Below, piece by piece: positions 26,115 through 34,200 of a stretch of 64,000 bases of DNA (positions are counted from its first letter, which is position 1; every line of letters starts with the position of its first letter). Source of the DNA: Fimbriimonadaceae bacterium (GTDB lineage: Bacteria; Armatimonadota; UBA10988); NCBI GenBank assembly GCA_020850355.1, contig JADZEX010000091.1:99755-163754 (forward strand), read 5' to 3'. The notes under the pieces are model-generated. The model ran no database searches. It was given only the letters and a program-made list of their open reading frames with translations, and was not told the origin of the DNA. Position numbers and translations under genes: made by a program.

Positions 26115-26283
26115 TGTTTCACGTGAAACAGCTCGCCGGCCCGGCGCTATGAACATCTGCTCGGCTGCTTGACAGATGTCCACAAGCGGTCATACTAGGC
26201 ACCGTTGACGTGTTGCCGCGGCGAGAGTGCAACGCGGGTCCACGGACGCTGTCCAAATGGGGTGCGCTGTTTCACGTGAAACG
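26115..26283. repeat. parS cluster D, two ParB-binding sites
   Basis: Sites start at 26115 (perfect) and 26268 (TGTTTCACGTGAAACG, last base differs). Spacing is 153 bp, about three times the usual interval. The first lies upstream of both divergent promoters' cores. The second lies inside the 5' leader of glmM, between its promoter and its ATG. Confidence 0.9.
26169..26196 (+). promoter_or_regulatory. Sigma-70-type promoter of glmM
   Basis: TTGACA (26169-26174), 16 bp, CATACT (26191-26196). Predicted start near 26203 gives a leader of about 117 bases containing parS site 26268. Confidence 0.65.
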
Positions 26284-26319
26284 GGGCCAGCGACCAGGCT
26301 ACTGGGAGGAGTCGACGGC

Positions 26320-27663
26320 ATGGCGCAAGGGCTCTTCGGGACCGACGGCATCCGCGGTGTGGCGGGGCAGTTCCCGGTCGATTGCGAAGGTGCGTATCGG
26401 TTGGGGCGGATCGTCGCGCAGGTGCTGGCGGCGGGCGCGGGCGAGGTGCTGGTGGGGCGCGACTCGCGGCCGAGCGGGCGGCTGTTGACCGCGGCGTTGG
26501 GCGCTGGTCTCTGCGATGGCGGCGGTCGGATGGTCGACCTTGGGGTCGTCCCGACCCCGGCGGTGGCCTGGGCGGTGGCCGACCGCTCGGCAGCGGCCGG
26601 CGTGGCGATCTCGGCGAGCCACAACCCGGCGGCCGACAATGGGTTCAAGCTGTTTGGCGCCGGTGGCGAGAAGCTGCCGGTGCGCCTGGAGGCGCGGCTC
26701 GCGGCGATCTTCGAGACGCCGGCCGAGCTGGCGCCGACCTCCGCGCGCGGGGCCTGGCGGACCGACCCGGGCGCCGCGGCGCGGTATGTCGGCTACGCCG
26801 TCTCGACCTTTCCCGGTGGGCTCGACCTGCGCGGCCTGACGATCGTGGTCGACGCGGCCCATGGGGCGACTGGCTGGACCACGCCAGCGGCGCTGCGACA
26901 GCTTGGCGCGACGGTTGTGCCACTGGCCTGCGACCTGGTGGGCGAGCAGATCAACGCCGGCTGCGGGTCGCTGCATCCGGGGCAGGTGGCGGCGGCGGTA
27001 CGGGCCTGCGGCGCGACGCTCGGGCTGGCCCACGACGGCGACGGTGACCGGCTGGTGCTGGTCGACGAGCGCGGCGAGGTGGTCGACGGCGACCGCATCC
27101 TGGGCCTCACGGCGCACTGGCTGCAGCGCCAGGGCGCGCTGACCGGCGGTCGGGTGGTTGGTACGATCCTCTCGAACTCCGGCCTGGAGCGCTGGCTCTG
27201 CGGCCACGGGTTGACCTTCCACCGTGCGGCGGTCGGCGATCGCAACGTCTGGACAATGATGCGGCAGCACAACGCCGACTTGGGCGGCGAACCGTCGGGC
27301 CACACCATCGTGCGCCGTCTTTCGCGCACCGACGACGCGCTGCTCACCGCGCTGCAGGTGCTGGCCCTGGTGGTCAGCAGCGGCCGGACGCTGCATGAGC
27401 TGGCGCAGCGCATCGAACTACTGCCGCAACACTCGCTCGACCTGCCGGTCGGCCGCCAGCCGGAGTGGCAGGCTGTCGCCCCGGTGGCCCGGGCGGTGGC
27501 GGCGGCCCGGGCCACGCTTGGCGCGCCGGGCCGCGTGGTGGTGCGCTACAGCGGCACCGAGCCGGTGGCGCGGATCCTCGCCGAAGGCCCGCAGCCGGCG
27601 GTGTTGCAGGCGGCGGTGGCACAGATCGCCGACGGCTTCCGGCGGGCCGGCCTGGCCACCTGA
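26320..27663 (+). CDS. glmM: Phosphoglucosamine mutase
   Basis: Converts glucosamine 6-phosphate to glucosamine 1-phosphate for peptidoglycan and other amino-sugar polymers. 447 aa. Signatures: LFGTDGIRGVAG at the N-terminus, active-site phospho-serine Ser100 in ISASHNP, metal-binding loop DGDGDR, sugar-binding GGEPSGH and phosphate-binding RYSGTEPVAR. GTDGIRG with this short length and GEPSGH identify GlmM rather than a general phosphohexomutase. ATG 26320 has GGGAGGA nine bases upstream. The longer frame to 26227 reads through parS and is rejected. It is divergent from the FAH operon. The 292-bp gap between them holds two promoters and two parS sites. Confidence 0.95.
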   Translation: MAQGLFGTDGIRGVAGQFPVDCEGAYRLGRIVAQVLAAGAGEVLVGRDSRPSGRLLTAALGAGLCDGGGRMVDLGVVPTPAVAWAVADRSAAAGVAISASHNPAADNGFKLFGAGGEKLPVRLEARLAAIFETPAELAPTSARGAWRTDPGAAARYVGYAVSTFPGGLDLRGLTIVVDAAHGATGWTTPAALRQLGATVVPLACDLVGEQINAGCGSLHPGQVAAAVRACGATLGLAHDGDGDRLVLVDERGEVVDGDRILGLTAHWLQRQGALTGGRVVGTILSNSGLERWLCGHGLTFHRAAVGDRNVWTMMRQHNADLGGEPSGHTIVRRLSRTDDALLTALQVLALVVSSGRTLHELAQRIELLPQHSLDLPVGRQPEWQAVAPVARAVAAARATLGAPGRVVVRYSGTEPVARILAEGPQPAVLQAAVAQIADGFRRAGLAT

Positions 27664-27718
27664 GGCACCGCCGGCAGGAGCCGACCCGACGACGGCGAAC
27701 CGCCCGGCGGGAACCACC

Positions 27719-30559
27719 ATGCGTCGACTCCTCGCCCCCGCGCTACTGTTGCTCGTGTCGGGCAGCCTGGCTGCCCAGACCGCCGTCACCTCCGCCGAGC
27801 TGCCACTGCCCAACGGGCTGGCCCGCTGGGAAGCCCACGAAGGCTGGAGCATCACCTACCGCGGGCAGCGGGTCTGTCTGCCGCTGTCCAGCGAACTGGT
27901 GCTGCACGACCCGGCCTGGACGACGCAGTACTTCAACAGCAGCCGCAGCGGCGACCGTGGACAGCTCCACAGCCTGCCGGACGGCCGCCGCCAACTGACA
28001 GTCGAGTACCGCAGCAGTGGGTTCCAGGCGACCCAGACAGTGACCGCGGGCCCGGGCGATCAGCTCGAGGTGGCGTGGGTCTGGCGCCAGGACGGCTGGG
28101 ACCGCGCCAGTCTGCAGCTCGGTTTCCCGAAGCCCGTCGAGTCCTGGTGGGCCGGGGCGCCGTGCGAGCTGGAGACGAGTGGCCGGACCACCACCGGGCA
28201 GGTGCCGCTGACCTACCAGAAGGACCGCGGGCAGCCGTTCAGCGGATTCGAGCGGATCACCGCGCGGACCTGGTTCGGCACGGCTGAGCTGCGCTCGACG
28301 CGGCCGCTGGCCTGGTACGACTACGCCAACCGCGGCGGCGCCTTCTTCGTCGGCTGGGATCTGCCGGTGCCCCGTGGGCAGGAGCAACGCGCCACCTTGA
28401 CCCTGCGCCTGGCCGCGCCCGATCTGGCGGCGGGGGGCGTCCGGCTGAGTGGTTTGCAGGTGCCGGAGCTGGTGGTCGACCGGCGCTGGCGGGGGACCTT
28501 GCAGCTCTCCCGCGAGGCGGCCGGGCCGGCGCAAGTCACGCTGACGGCCGAAGCGCGGCAGGGCGACCGGCCGGTCGGCCGAGTGGAGCGGGTCGTCACG
28601 CTCGACGGCCAGCCGCAGCCGGCGGCGCTGGAACTCGACCTGACCGCGACTGGCCGCCTCAGCGTGGTCTGCACCGTCGCCACTGCCGCCGGGGTGCTGC
28701 TGCGTAGCGCGCCGCTGGCGGTGACGGCCGAGGAGGCACTGCGCGTGACGCCCGGCCGGTCGTTCTACACCACCGAAACCGTCGGCCACCTGCTGGCCAG
28801 CGTGCGGCCGGAGGCGCCGGCCGCCGGTCTGCGGCTCGAGGCGGCGGCCGGGGCCCTCCGCTTGCAGCGGGCGGTCCGGCCCGGCGAGCGGGTGGCGTTG
28901 GAGTTTGACGCCCAGCAACTCCCGGCCGGCCCAGCGGTCCCGGTGACGGCCCGGCTGCTGGCCGGTGACCGCCTGATTGGTGAACAGACCACCGAGCTAC
29001 GCCGGCTGCCGCCGCGGGCCAATGAGGTGAAGATCGACTATCGCCATGGCGGCCTGATCGTCGATGACCTGCCGCAGTTCCCGTGCGGCTTCTACGTGCA
29101 GTTCCCGGGCGACGGCATCGCCGCCGAGGAGGCGCCGTACGGCATCACCCACCTGGCGCCCTACCGTGGTGAGGCCTCGGCCTTGACCAGCGACGAGCGA
29201 ATCGCCCGGATGAGGGCCGTGCTGGACCGCTATGCCACGCTTGGTCTGCGGGTGCATCTCGACATCAAGCGGCTGGCGACGGCCGCGCAGTCGCCCGAGC
29301 GCGACGCCGCGATCCGTCGCGAAGTGGAGACGCTGCGCGAGCATCCCGCCCTGCTGGCGTGGTATCTGGCGGACGAACCCGAGCTCTGGGACTACCCGCC
29401 GGAGCGGATCGCGGCGGTCTACCGGCTGGTGCGTGAGCTGGATCCCTACCACCCGTCGTCCCAGGTCTTCGCCCGCCGTGACGATGCCGTGCGCTACGCC
29501 AGCGGCTTCGATCTCGTGATGGCCGACCCCTATCCGATCCCGAACTCCGCGGTGACGCAGGTCTCCGACACCACCCGGCGGCTGGTCGAGGTGTTCGGCG
29601 GCTCGAAGCCGGTCTGGATTGTGCCCCAGGCCTTTGGCGGCGGCGAGTGGTGGGCCCGCGAGCCGGCGCCGCGCGAGGAACGGGTGATGACCTACCTGGC
29701 GCTGATCCACGGCGCCACCGGAATCCAGTGGTTCATCCGTGAGCCGGCGCACATCCGCCCGCTGCCGCTGCTGCTCGGCGAGTGTCGCGTGCTGGCCACC
29801 GAGATCGCCGAGTTGACGCCGGTCCTGCTCTCTGGCCTGCCGCGGCCGACAGTTCGCGGGTCGCAGGAAGCGGCCCACCTCGGTGCCTGGCGCACTCCGG
29901 ACGCCACCTGGGTGCTCGCGGCGAACACCAGCAATCGGCCGCTGGACCTGGCGATCGACGGGCTGGCCGGCCCCGCCACGACCGCCGAGCTGCCTTTCGA
30001 GCAGCGCGCCGTGACCGTCGCCGGCGGCCGCTTCAGCGACCTGATCGATGCCTTCGGCACCCGCGTCTACCGGCTGCCGGACCAGGCCGAGGACCGTACC
30101 GCCGGGCTGGCGCCGGGCAACCTGACCCGCAACCCGAGCTTCGAGGAGCAGCACGTGCTCGGTTCGCCCGACGGCTACTACCTCGGCGGCGACGTCGATC
30201 CGGGGGCCCAGGTCCGCGTCGACTCACGCCTCGCGGTGCATGGGCGGCACTCCCTGCGGGTGGTCGTACCGGTCGCCGGCCAGGGCTACTCGCTGCGGCC
30301 GTTCCCCGTGGCGCTGGCCGAAGGCAAGCGCTACCGCGTCACCTTGCAGGCCCGGGCGTTGCGCCCAGGGGCCAAGGTCCGGCTGGCCCTCGGAGGTCTC
30401 GAGACCCCGGCGGTGACCGCCGAGGTGGGCCCGGCCTGGCAGGAGCTGCGGCTGGAGGGCCGGGCCACCAAGAAGGACACCCGAGCCCAGATCAGCTACC
30501 GCGTCGAGACGGCCGGGACCGTCTGGTTCGACCTGCTGCAGCTGACCGAGCTGCCCTGA
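27719..30559 (+). CDS. Exported multidomain glycoside-hydrolase-like protein
   Basis: Secreted protein of 946 aa with signal peptide MRRLLAPALLLLVSGSLAAQ. The N-terminal 430 residues are beta-rich sandwich domains. About residues 435-750 form a TIM-barrel-like section: RVHLDIKRL, HPALLAWYLADEPELWDYPPE with Glu553 in the place of the acid/base glutamate of clan GH-A enzymes, LVMADPYPIP and KPVWIVPQAFGGGEWW. A C-terminal carbohydrate-binding-like domain follows from about residue 795 (NLTRNPSFEEQHV, then SLRVVVPV). A glycan target is inferred; the family cannot be named with certainty. ATG 27719 is chosen for the signal peptide; the upstream in-frame extension overlaps glmM in another frame. 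It follows glmM by 55 bp, possibly in the same transcript. Confidence 0.82.
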   Translation: MRRLLAPALLLLVSGSLAAQTAVTSAELPLPNGLARWEAHEGWSITYRGQRVCLPLSSELVLHDPAWTTQYFNSSRSGDRGQLHSLPDGRRQLTVEYRSSGFQATQTVTAGPGDQLEVAWVWRQDGWDRASLQLGFPKPVESWWAGAPCELETSGRTTTGQVPLTYQKDRGQPFSGFERITARTWFGTAELRSTRPLAWYDYANRGGAFFVGWDLPVPRGQEQRATLTLRLAAPDLAAGGVRLSGLQVPELVVDRRWRGTLQLSREAAGPAQVTLTAEARQGDRPVGRVERVVTLDGQPQPAALELDLTATGRLSVVCTVATAAGVLLRSAPLAVTAEEALRVTPGRSFYTTETVGHLLASVRPEAPAAGLRLEAAAGALRLQRAVRPGERVALEFDAQQLPAGPAVPVTARLLAGDRLIGEQTTELRRLPPRANEVKIDYRHGGLIVDDLPQFPCGFYVQFPGDGIAAEEAPYGITHLAPYRGEASALTSDERIARMRAVLDRYATLGLRVHLDIKRLATAAQSPERDAAIRREVETLREHPALLAWYLADEPELWDYPPERIAAVYRLVRELDPYHPSSQVFARRDDAVRYASGFDLVMADPYPIPNSAVTQVSDTTRRLVEVFGGSKPVWIVPQAFGGGEWWAREPAPREERVMTYLALIHGATGIQWFIREPAHIRPLPLLLGECRVLATEIAELTPVLLSGLPRPTVRGSQEAAHLGAWRTPDATWVLAANTSNRPLDLAIDGLAGPATTAELPFEQRAVTVAGGRFSDLIDAFGTRVYRLPDQAEDRTAGLAPGNLTRNPSFEEQHVLGSPDGYYLGGDVDPGAQVRVDSRLAVHGRHSLRVVVPVAGQGYSLRPFPVALAEGKRYRVTLQARALRPGAKVRLALGGLETPAVTAEVGPAWQELRLEGRATKKDTRAQISYRVETAGTVWFDLLQLTELP

Positions 30560-30568
30560 CGGCGACCC

Positions 30569-30693
30569 TGTTTCACGTGAAACACGCCGCCCGGGCCGCG
30601 CCGCCGCTCAGCCGGCCAGGTGCTGTTTCACGTGAAACAGCGGCCGCTGGCCCCGGCGAGCTGGCCGCGACGACCGTTGTGTCACGTGAAACA
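30569..30693. repeat. parS cluster E, three ParB-binding sites
   Basis: Sites start at 30569 and 30624 (both perfect) and 30678 (TGTGTCACGTGAAACA, one inner mismatch). Spacings are 55 and 54 bp. They fill the gap between the convergent ends of the glycosidase-like and NodB-like genes. Confidence 0.92.
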
Positions 30694-30732
30694 GGCCCAG
30701 CGGCGTTGCGGCACCGCAGCAGGAGCGCCGGC

Positions 30733-32118
30733 TCAGCGGGCCAGCACGACGACCTCCGGCCAACCCTCCAAGCTGGCGGCGGCGGCGGCCGGGGCGCCGC
30801 GGACACGACCCCACCAGAGGGCCCCGCGCGAGTCGATCCCGACCAGGGCGGCCCCGTCCAGACTGGGTCGGGCCAGCCACTGCCCGCCGCGCCGGATCCA
30901 GCGTTCGCCCAGCACGGCGAAGCTGGCGGGGCGCACCACCTGGTCAAGCGCGTCGGAGCCGCTGTGGACGTGCCCGCGGGCGCTCATCCAGCGGCGGTAC
31001 GGGGTGATCACCACCTGGTGCTGGTTGCCGACCACCAGCGGACGTCCCTGCCAGGCCAGCTCGTCGGCGTCGGCCAGCGGCTGCAGGCGCCCGGCCGCCA
31101 GCAGCAGATGACGGCAGGGCAGCGCGGTCTCGCCCAGCCGCAACCGGTCGGGCCGGTCGGCCTGACGGGGCCAGACGCCGCTCTGCCACCGCACCGGTCC
31201 GGTCGGCGGCGCGCCCGCCGGTTGCAGCGCCAGGGGACCCGCCAGGCTGGGTGCGGACGGCACCGCGGACAGCCGTTGCAGGGCCTCGGCGAGTCGTTTG
31301 GGGTTGTAGCGTGGCAGAAACAGGCGGTCGGCTGGCGCGGCACAGGGCGCCCGCACCTCATTGAAGGCTGCTTCACAACCAGCTTCGACGAGCGCCGCGG
31401 CGACCCGCTCGTCGCCGTTGCCGTAGGGGGAGGCGAAGTACCGCGGGCGCTCTCCCAGCTCCCGTTCGACTGCCGCGAAGGAGTCCTCGACCTCCCGCCG
31501 CAGGGCGGCCGGCGGCAGTTGGCCGAGGAACTCCGGGAAGGTCACACTCATCGGTTGGACGCTGACCTGACCGCTGGCGGCCAACTCACGGAGCTGGTCC
31601 CAGGTGACGTGCTCTTTGGTCGGGCTGGGGCGCCCGACGTAGCCGGTGTGTACGAAGAAGGTCGCCGGATAGCCAAACTCCCGCAGCAGCGGCCAGGCCG
31701 TCGTGTAGAGCCCGCGCGTGCCCTGGTCGAAGGTCAGCGCCACCGCCCGTGGCGGCAGCGGCGCGCCCTCTCGCAGATGCGCCACCACCTGATCCAGCCG
31801 CACCACGGTCACGCCGGCCTCGCGCAGGTGCTGCAGTTGCTGGCGGAAGTCGGCGCGCGACAGGTCGAACCACAGGTTCGGGGTGTCCAGCACATCATGG
31901 TACATTAGGACCGGCACTTCCTGCCGGCCCTGGGTCCAGACCCGCGGCGCGACCGCGACTGCCGCCGTGACCGGCGAGCCGGTCGGCCCCGGCGGCGCCG
32001 GTGGGGTCTGGCGGGTCACCGCCGCGATCGGCGTGGGAGCGCTGGGGGTTTGTTCACGACATCCGCTCAGCCAGGCGGCACCGACCAGGCCCACCATCGC
32101 CACTCGACGCCAACTCAT
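30733..32118 (-). CDS. Lipoprotein with degenerate NodB polysaccharide-deacetylase fold
   Basis: Protein of 461 aa with a lipoprotein signal (lipobox LSGC, Cys20) and a Pro/Thr-rich linker. Residues about 68-260 follow the PgaB/NodB fold: VPVLMYHDV, AVALTFDQGTRG, GYPATFFVHTGYVG, TWDQLRELAASGQ, RYFASPYGNGD. The first Asp of TFDDG remains (Asp131), but the metal-binding second Asp is Gln132. The HxxxH pair is replaced by Met190 and Phe194 (PMSVTFPEF). All three metal ligands are therefore lost, and enzyme activity is unlikely. The last 180 residues are beta-rich (VITPYRRWMSARGHVHSG) and not recognised. ATG 32118 is set by the signal. It is divergent from the lipoprotein gene at 32276; a TACAGT at 32180-32175 may be its -10. 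Confidence 0.85.
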   Translation of the reverse strand: MSWRRVAMVGLVGAAWLSGCREQTPSAPTPIAAVTRQTPPAPPGPTGSPVTAAVAVAPRVWTQGRQEVPVLMYHDVLDTPNLWFDLSRADFRQQLQHLREAGVTVVRLDQVVAHLREGAPLPPRAVALTFDQGTRGLYTTAWPLLREFGYPATFFVHTGYVGRPSPTKEHVTWDQLRELAASGQVSVQPMSVTFPEFLGQLPPAALRREVEDSFAAVERELGERPRYFASPYGNGDERVAAALVEAGCEAAFNEVRAPCAAPADRLFLPRYNPKRLAEALQRLSAVPSAPSLAGPLALQPAGAPPTGPVRWQSGVWPRQADRPDRLRLGETALPCRHLLLAAGRLQPLADADELAWQGRPLVVGNQHQVVITPYRRWMSARGHVHSGSDALDQVVRPASFAVLGERWIRRGGQWLARPSLDGAALVGIDSRGALWWGRVRGAPAAAAASLEGWPEVVVLAR

Positions 32119-32226
32119 CGGGTCGCTGCTCCCGGCGGCCGCCCGGCTGCTGCCGGCGGGCGGCCCTGCTGGCCACTGTACCGCGGATCGGCCCACGGCG
32201 ACCAGTCCGCCGACCGGGGCGTCCGC

Positions 32227-32255
32227 TTGACACCGCTCGGGGCGCTCGGGATAAT
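32227..32255 (+). promoter_or_regulatory. Sigma-70-type promoter
   Basis: TTGACA (32227-32232), 17 bp, GATAAT (32250-32255). GGAGG follows at 32266-32270 and ATG at 32276, so the leader is about 14 bases. Confidence 0.8.
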
Positions 32256-32275
32256 GCCGCCGTGCGGAGGACCCG

Positions 32276-32989
32276 ATGCGGCATCTGCGGCTCTTGCTGA
32301 CTGTCGGCCTGCTGGGCCTGTCGGGTTGTCGTCCAACGGGCGACGCCCCAACTGCCGCCCCGCCGGCCGCCGAGTCGCCGGCCGCGGCCGCCCCTGCCGC
32401 CACCGCGCCCACCACCTCCGCGCCGCCGGCCCCCGCCCCCGCTGCGGCCAGTGCGGCGCCGGCCGCCGCTCCCACCGCCCCCGCCGCCACGGCGCCAGCC
32501 GCCGTCGCCGGACCAGCGCTGGAAGGCGTGCAGCTCAACCCCAAGAACGGTGTCCGGCTGTTGCTCCCCGATGGCTGGGAACAGGTCGACAGCGACGACG
32601 GCAGCCTCCTGCAACTGGTCCGACGAGAGTCCGTTGGCGGGGTTCGCGTTAACCTCACGTTCGACTACAGCGTCGACGAGAAGGTTGCCCCGGGGACGAC
32701 GCTGGACGCCATCGAACCCGACTTCGCCGCCCGCTTCGCCGCCGCGCTGCCCGAACGCAAGGTCACGGTGCTCGGCGTGAAGCGCGTGACGGTGGCTGGC
32801 GAGCAGGCCTTGGCGGTGCGCGCCGACCTCGACAGCGAGGGCGGGCCTCTGCGCCTGAAACAGTTTGTCATCCTCGCTGACGGGACATTTTGGACTCTCA
32901 GCGCGGTCGGTCCCCGGGCCCAGTTCGACAAGGTCGTCGAGCCCGAGCTGAACGCCATCGCCGCCACCCTCGAGCTGCCAGCCGGCTAA
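32276..32989 (+). CDS. Lipoprotein with Ala/Pro linker and DcrB/PsbP-like domain
   Basis: Surface or periplasmic lipoprotein of 237 aa. A short signal (MRHLRLLLTVGLLGLSGC) ends in lipobox LSGC with Cys18. Residues 19-80 are an extended linker made almost only of Ala, Pro and Thr. The C-terminal 150 residues (NGVRLLLPDGWEQVDSDDG, VNLTFDYSVDE, LRLKQFVILADGTFWTLSAVG) have the pattern of the DcrB/PsbP-like fold: a conserved G-W after the first strand and a final Phe/Trp strand followed by a helix. Function unknown. It has its own strong promoter and GGAGG. It is divergent from the NodB-like lipoprotein, so the two may belong to the same envelope process. Confidence 0.82.
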   Translation: MRHLRLLLTVGLLGLSGCRPTGDAPTAAPPAAESPAAAAPAATAPTTSAPPAPAPAAASAAPAAAPTAPAATAPAAVAGPALEGVQLNPKNGVRLLLPDGWEQVDSDDGSLLQLVRRESVGGVRVNLTFDYSVDEKVAPGTTLDAIEPDFAARFAAALPERKVTVLGVKRVTVAGEQALAVRADLDSEGGPLRLKQFVILADGTFWTLSAVGPRAQFDKVVEPELNAIAATLELPAG

Positions 32990-33047
32990 CTCGGACCCCT
33001 CCGCAGCCCCCTTTGCGGGCGCTTCAGCCGCCGCGGCGCGGGTGTTC

Positions 33048-33067
33048 CGTCACATCTGCGTCACATC
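33048..33067. repeat. Helically phased direct repeat, possible activator site
   Basis: CGTCACATC occurs at 33048-33056 and again at 33059-33067, exactly 11 bp apart. It lies about 80 bp upstream of the sigma-54 promoter, the usual distance for an enhancer-binding activator. Confidence 0.45.
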
Positions 33068-33111
33068 GGCCCGCGCAAGTCGCCTTAATCCCTGCCCTCG
33101 GTACGGTAAGT

Positions 33112-33131
33112 AGTAGCTAGAAATAGCTGCT
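33112..33131. repeat. Imperfect inverted repeat beside the sigma-54 promoter
   Basis: AGTAGCTA, loop GAAA, TAGCTGCT: seven of eight bases pair. It ends three bases before the -24 element. It could be a regulator or IHF-type site or merely a small hairpin. Confidence 0.4.
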
Positions 33132-33133
33132 CC

Positions 33134-33149
33134 TGGCACGCCGCTTGCA
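33134..33149 (+). promoter_or_regulatory. Sigma-54 (RpoN) promoter of the PEP-CTERM gene
   Basis: TGGCACGCCGCTTGCA matches the -24/-12 consensus TGGCACGNNNNTTGCW without mismatch. The GG and GC are correctly placed. The start codon at 33203 is about 54 bases downstream, leaving a leader of about 40 bases. Confidence 0.85.
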
Positions 33150-33202
33150 TCGTGGCACGGCACGGGGCGGTCAGGCCGTCCGGGAAGCAGAGGACAAGCG
33201 AC

Positions 33203-34000
33203 ATGCGCAAGTTTGGAATGTTCAGCAGTCTGGTGGCGCCGTTGGCGCTGCTGCTGATGGTGGGTGGGGCCCAGGCCGGACCGTACACCATCAACAACGA
33301 CAGCACCTCCGACCGCTGGGGGCCGGCGATGTACGAGGTGTACGGTCTCGACTACCGCATCGAGAACGGCTACCTCGACATCAAGATCCGCACCAGTTTC
33401 CCGCAGGCCGGCGACACCGGTGGCTCGGACAGCTACGGCAGCGGCCTGCTGTTCAGCCCGGGTGACCTCTACATCAACGTCGGCGGCAGCTACACCGCCA
33501 AGACCGGCCAGAACTTCGGCCTCGGCTTGACCAACCACATCGGTGATTTGACGGCCGACCCGAACGACAATGCGCTGGCCTGGTCGCAGGTCAACGCCGG
33601 CAACCTCTACAGCAATGCCACCTTCGTGACCGGTACCGCCGAAGACTACGACCAGGCCGGTCTCAGCGGCAGCCCTTACGACGGCGGCCTGGACCCGTAC
33701 GGTCACAAGAACAACCTGCCGACGTTCATCGCCGCCTATGGCAGCAACCTGGGCTACCAGAGCGCCGTCAACTGGACCGCCGTCAGCGGCCAGCCCTGGG
33801 CCTACGAGGTGACCACCTCGATCTCGCTGGCCGCGCTCGACCTCTACGGCAAGAACTTCGAACTGTGGTGGGCGATGGAGTGCGGGAACGACGCCGTGAA
33901 GACCACCGGCTACGCCCCGCCCGTGCCGGAACCGGCCACCTTGGCGTGCTTCGCGCTCGGTCTCGGCGTGGTCCTCCGCCGCCGCCGGCGCGCCGCCTGA
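33203..34000 (+). CDS. PEP-CTERM sorting-domain surface protein
   Basis: Exported protein of 265 aa. Signal peptide residues 1-29 (FGMFSSLVAPLALLLMVGGAQA) lead into an acidic, Gly/Tyr/Asn-rich beta domain (YEVYGLDYRIENGYLDIKI, SYGSGLLFSPGDLYINVGG). The C-terminus is the classical tripartite sorting signal: VPEPATL, a hydrophobic helix (ACFALGLGVVL) and an RRRRR tail. This is the substrate signal of exosortase/archaeosortase-type EpsH enzymes. No exosortase is in the window. It is expressed from a clear sigma-54 promoter, as reported for PEP-CTERM genes in several phyla. Composition is lower in Ala and richer in Asn/Tyr than neighbouring proteins, as usual for secreted proteins. ATG 33203 follows AGAGGA. 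A strong hairpin terminator follows. Confidence 0.93.
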   Translation: MRKFGMFSSLVAPLALLLMVGGAQAGPYTINNDSTSDRWGPAMYEVYGLDYRIENGYLDIKIRTSFPQAGDTGGSDSYGSGLLFSPGDLYINVGGSYTAKTGQNFGLGLTNHIGDLTADPNDNALAWSQVNAGNLYSNATFVTGTAEDYDQAGLSGSPYDGGLDPYGHKNNLPTFIAAYGSNLGYQSAVNWTAVSGQPWAYEVTTSISLAALDLYGKNFELWWAMECGNDAVKTTGYAPPVPEPATLACFALGLGVVLRRRRRAA

Positions 34001-34022
34001 CATCACGCCTGCCTGATCGCCG

Positions 34023-34052
34023 CCCGCGCGGGTGCTCCGGCACCCGCGCGGG
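34023..34052 (+). terminator. Hairpin terminator after the PEP-CTERM gene
   Basis: Perfect 13-bp stem (CCCGCGCGGGTGC pairing with GCACCCGCGCGGG) and a TCCG loop, followed by TTGTGCTCTT. The T-tract is poor, as often in GC-rich genomes. Located 22 bases after the stop codon. Confidence 0.8.
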
Positions 34053-34200
34053 TTGTGCTCTTGGGCGCTGCGCGCGCCGCCCTTGGGAGCCCGCCGGGGG
34101 GACTGGGCTGGCCGCCGCCGTGCCACGTTGGCCTGGCAGCCGCCCGACCACCATCGCGCAGCCGCCCTGCCCGGCGCCGGCCGAGCCACCCGTTGCACTG

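Noticed and set aside
26174-26184. Single DnaA-box-like sequence (ATGTCCACA) near the glmM promoter
   Set aside because: Only seven of nine bases match, it is alone, and it lies within a promoter spacer, so it is not evidence of an origin.
26166-26232. Further decayed parS sites in the 153-bp gap of cluster D
   Set aside because: At the expected positions fewer than eight of 16 bases match, and the region is occupied by the glmM promoter.
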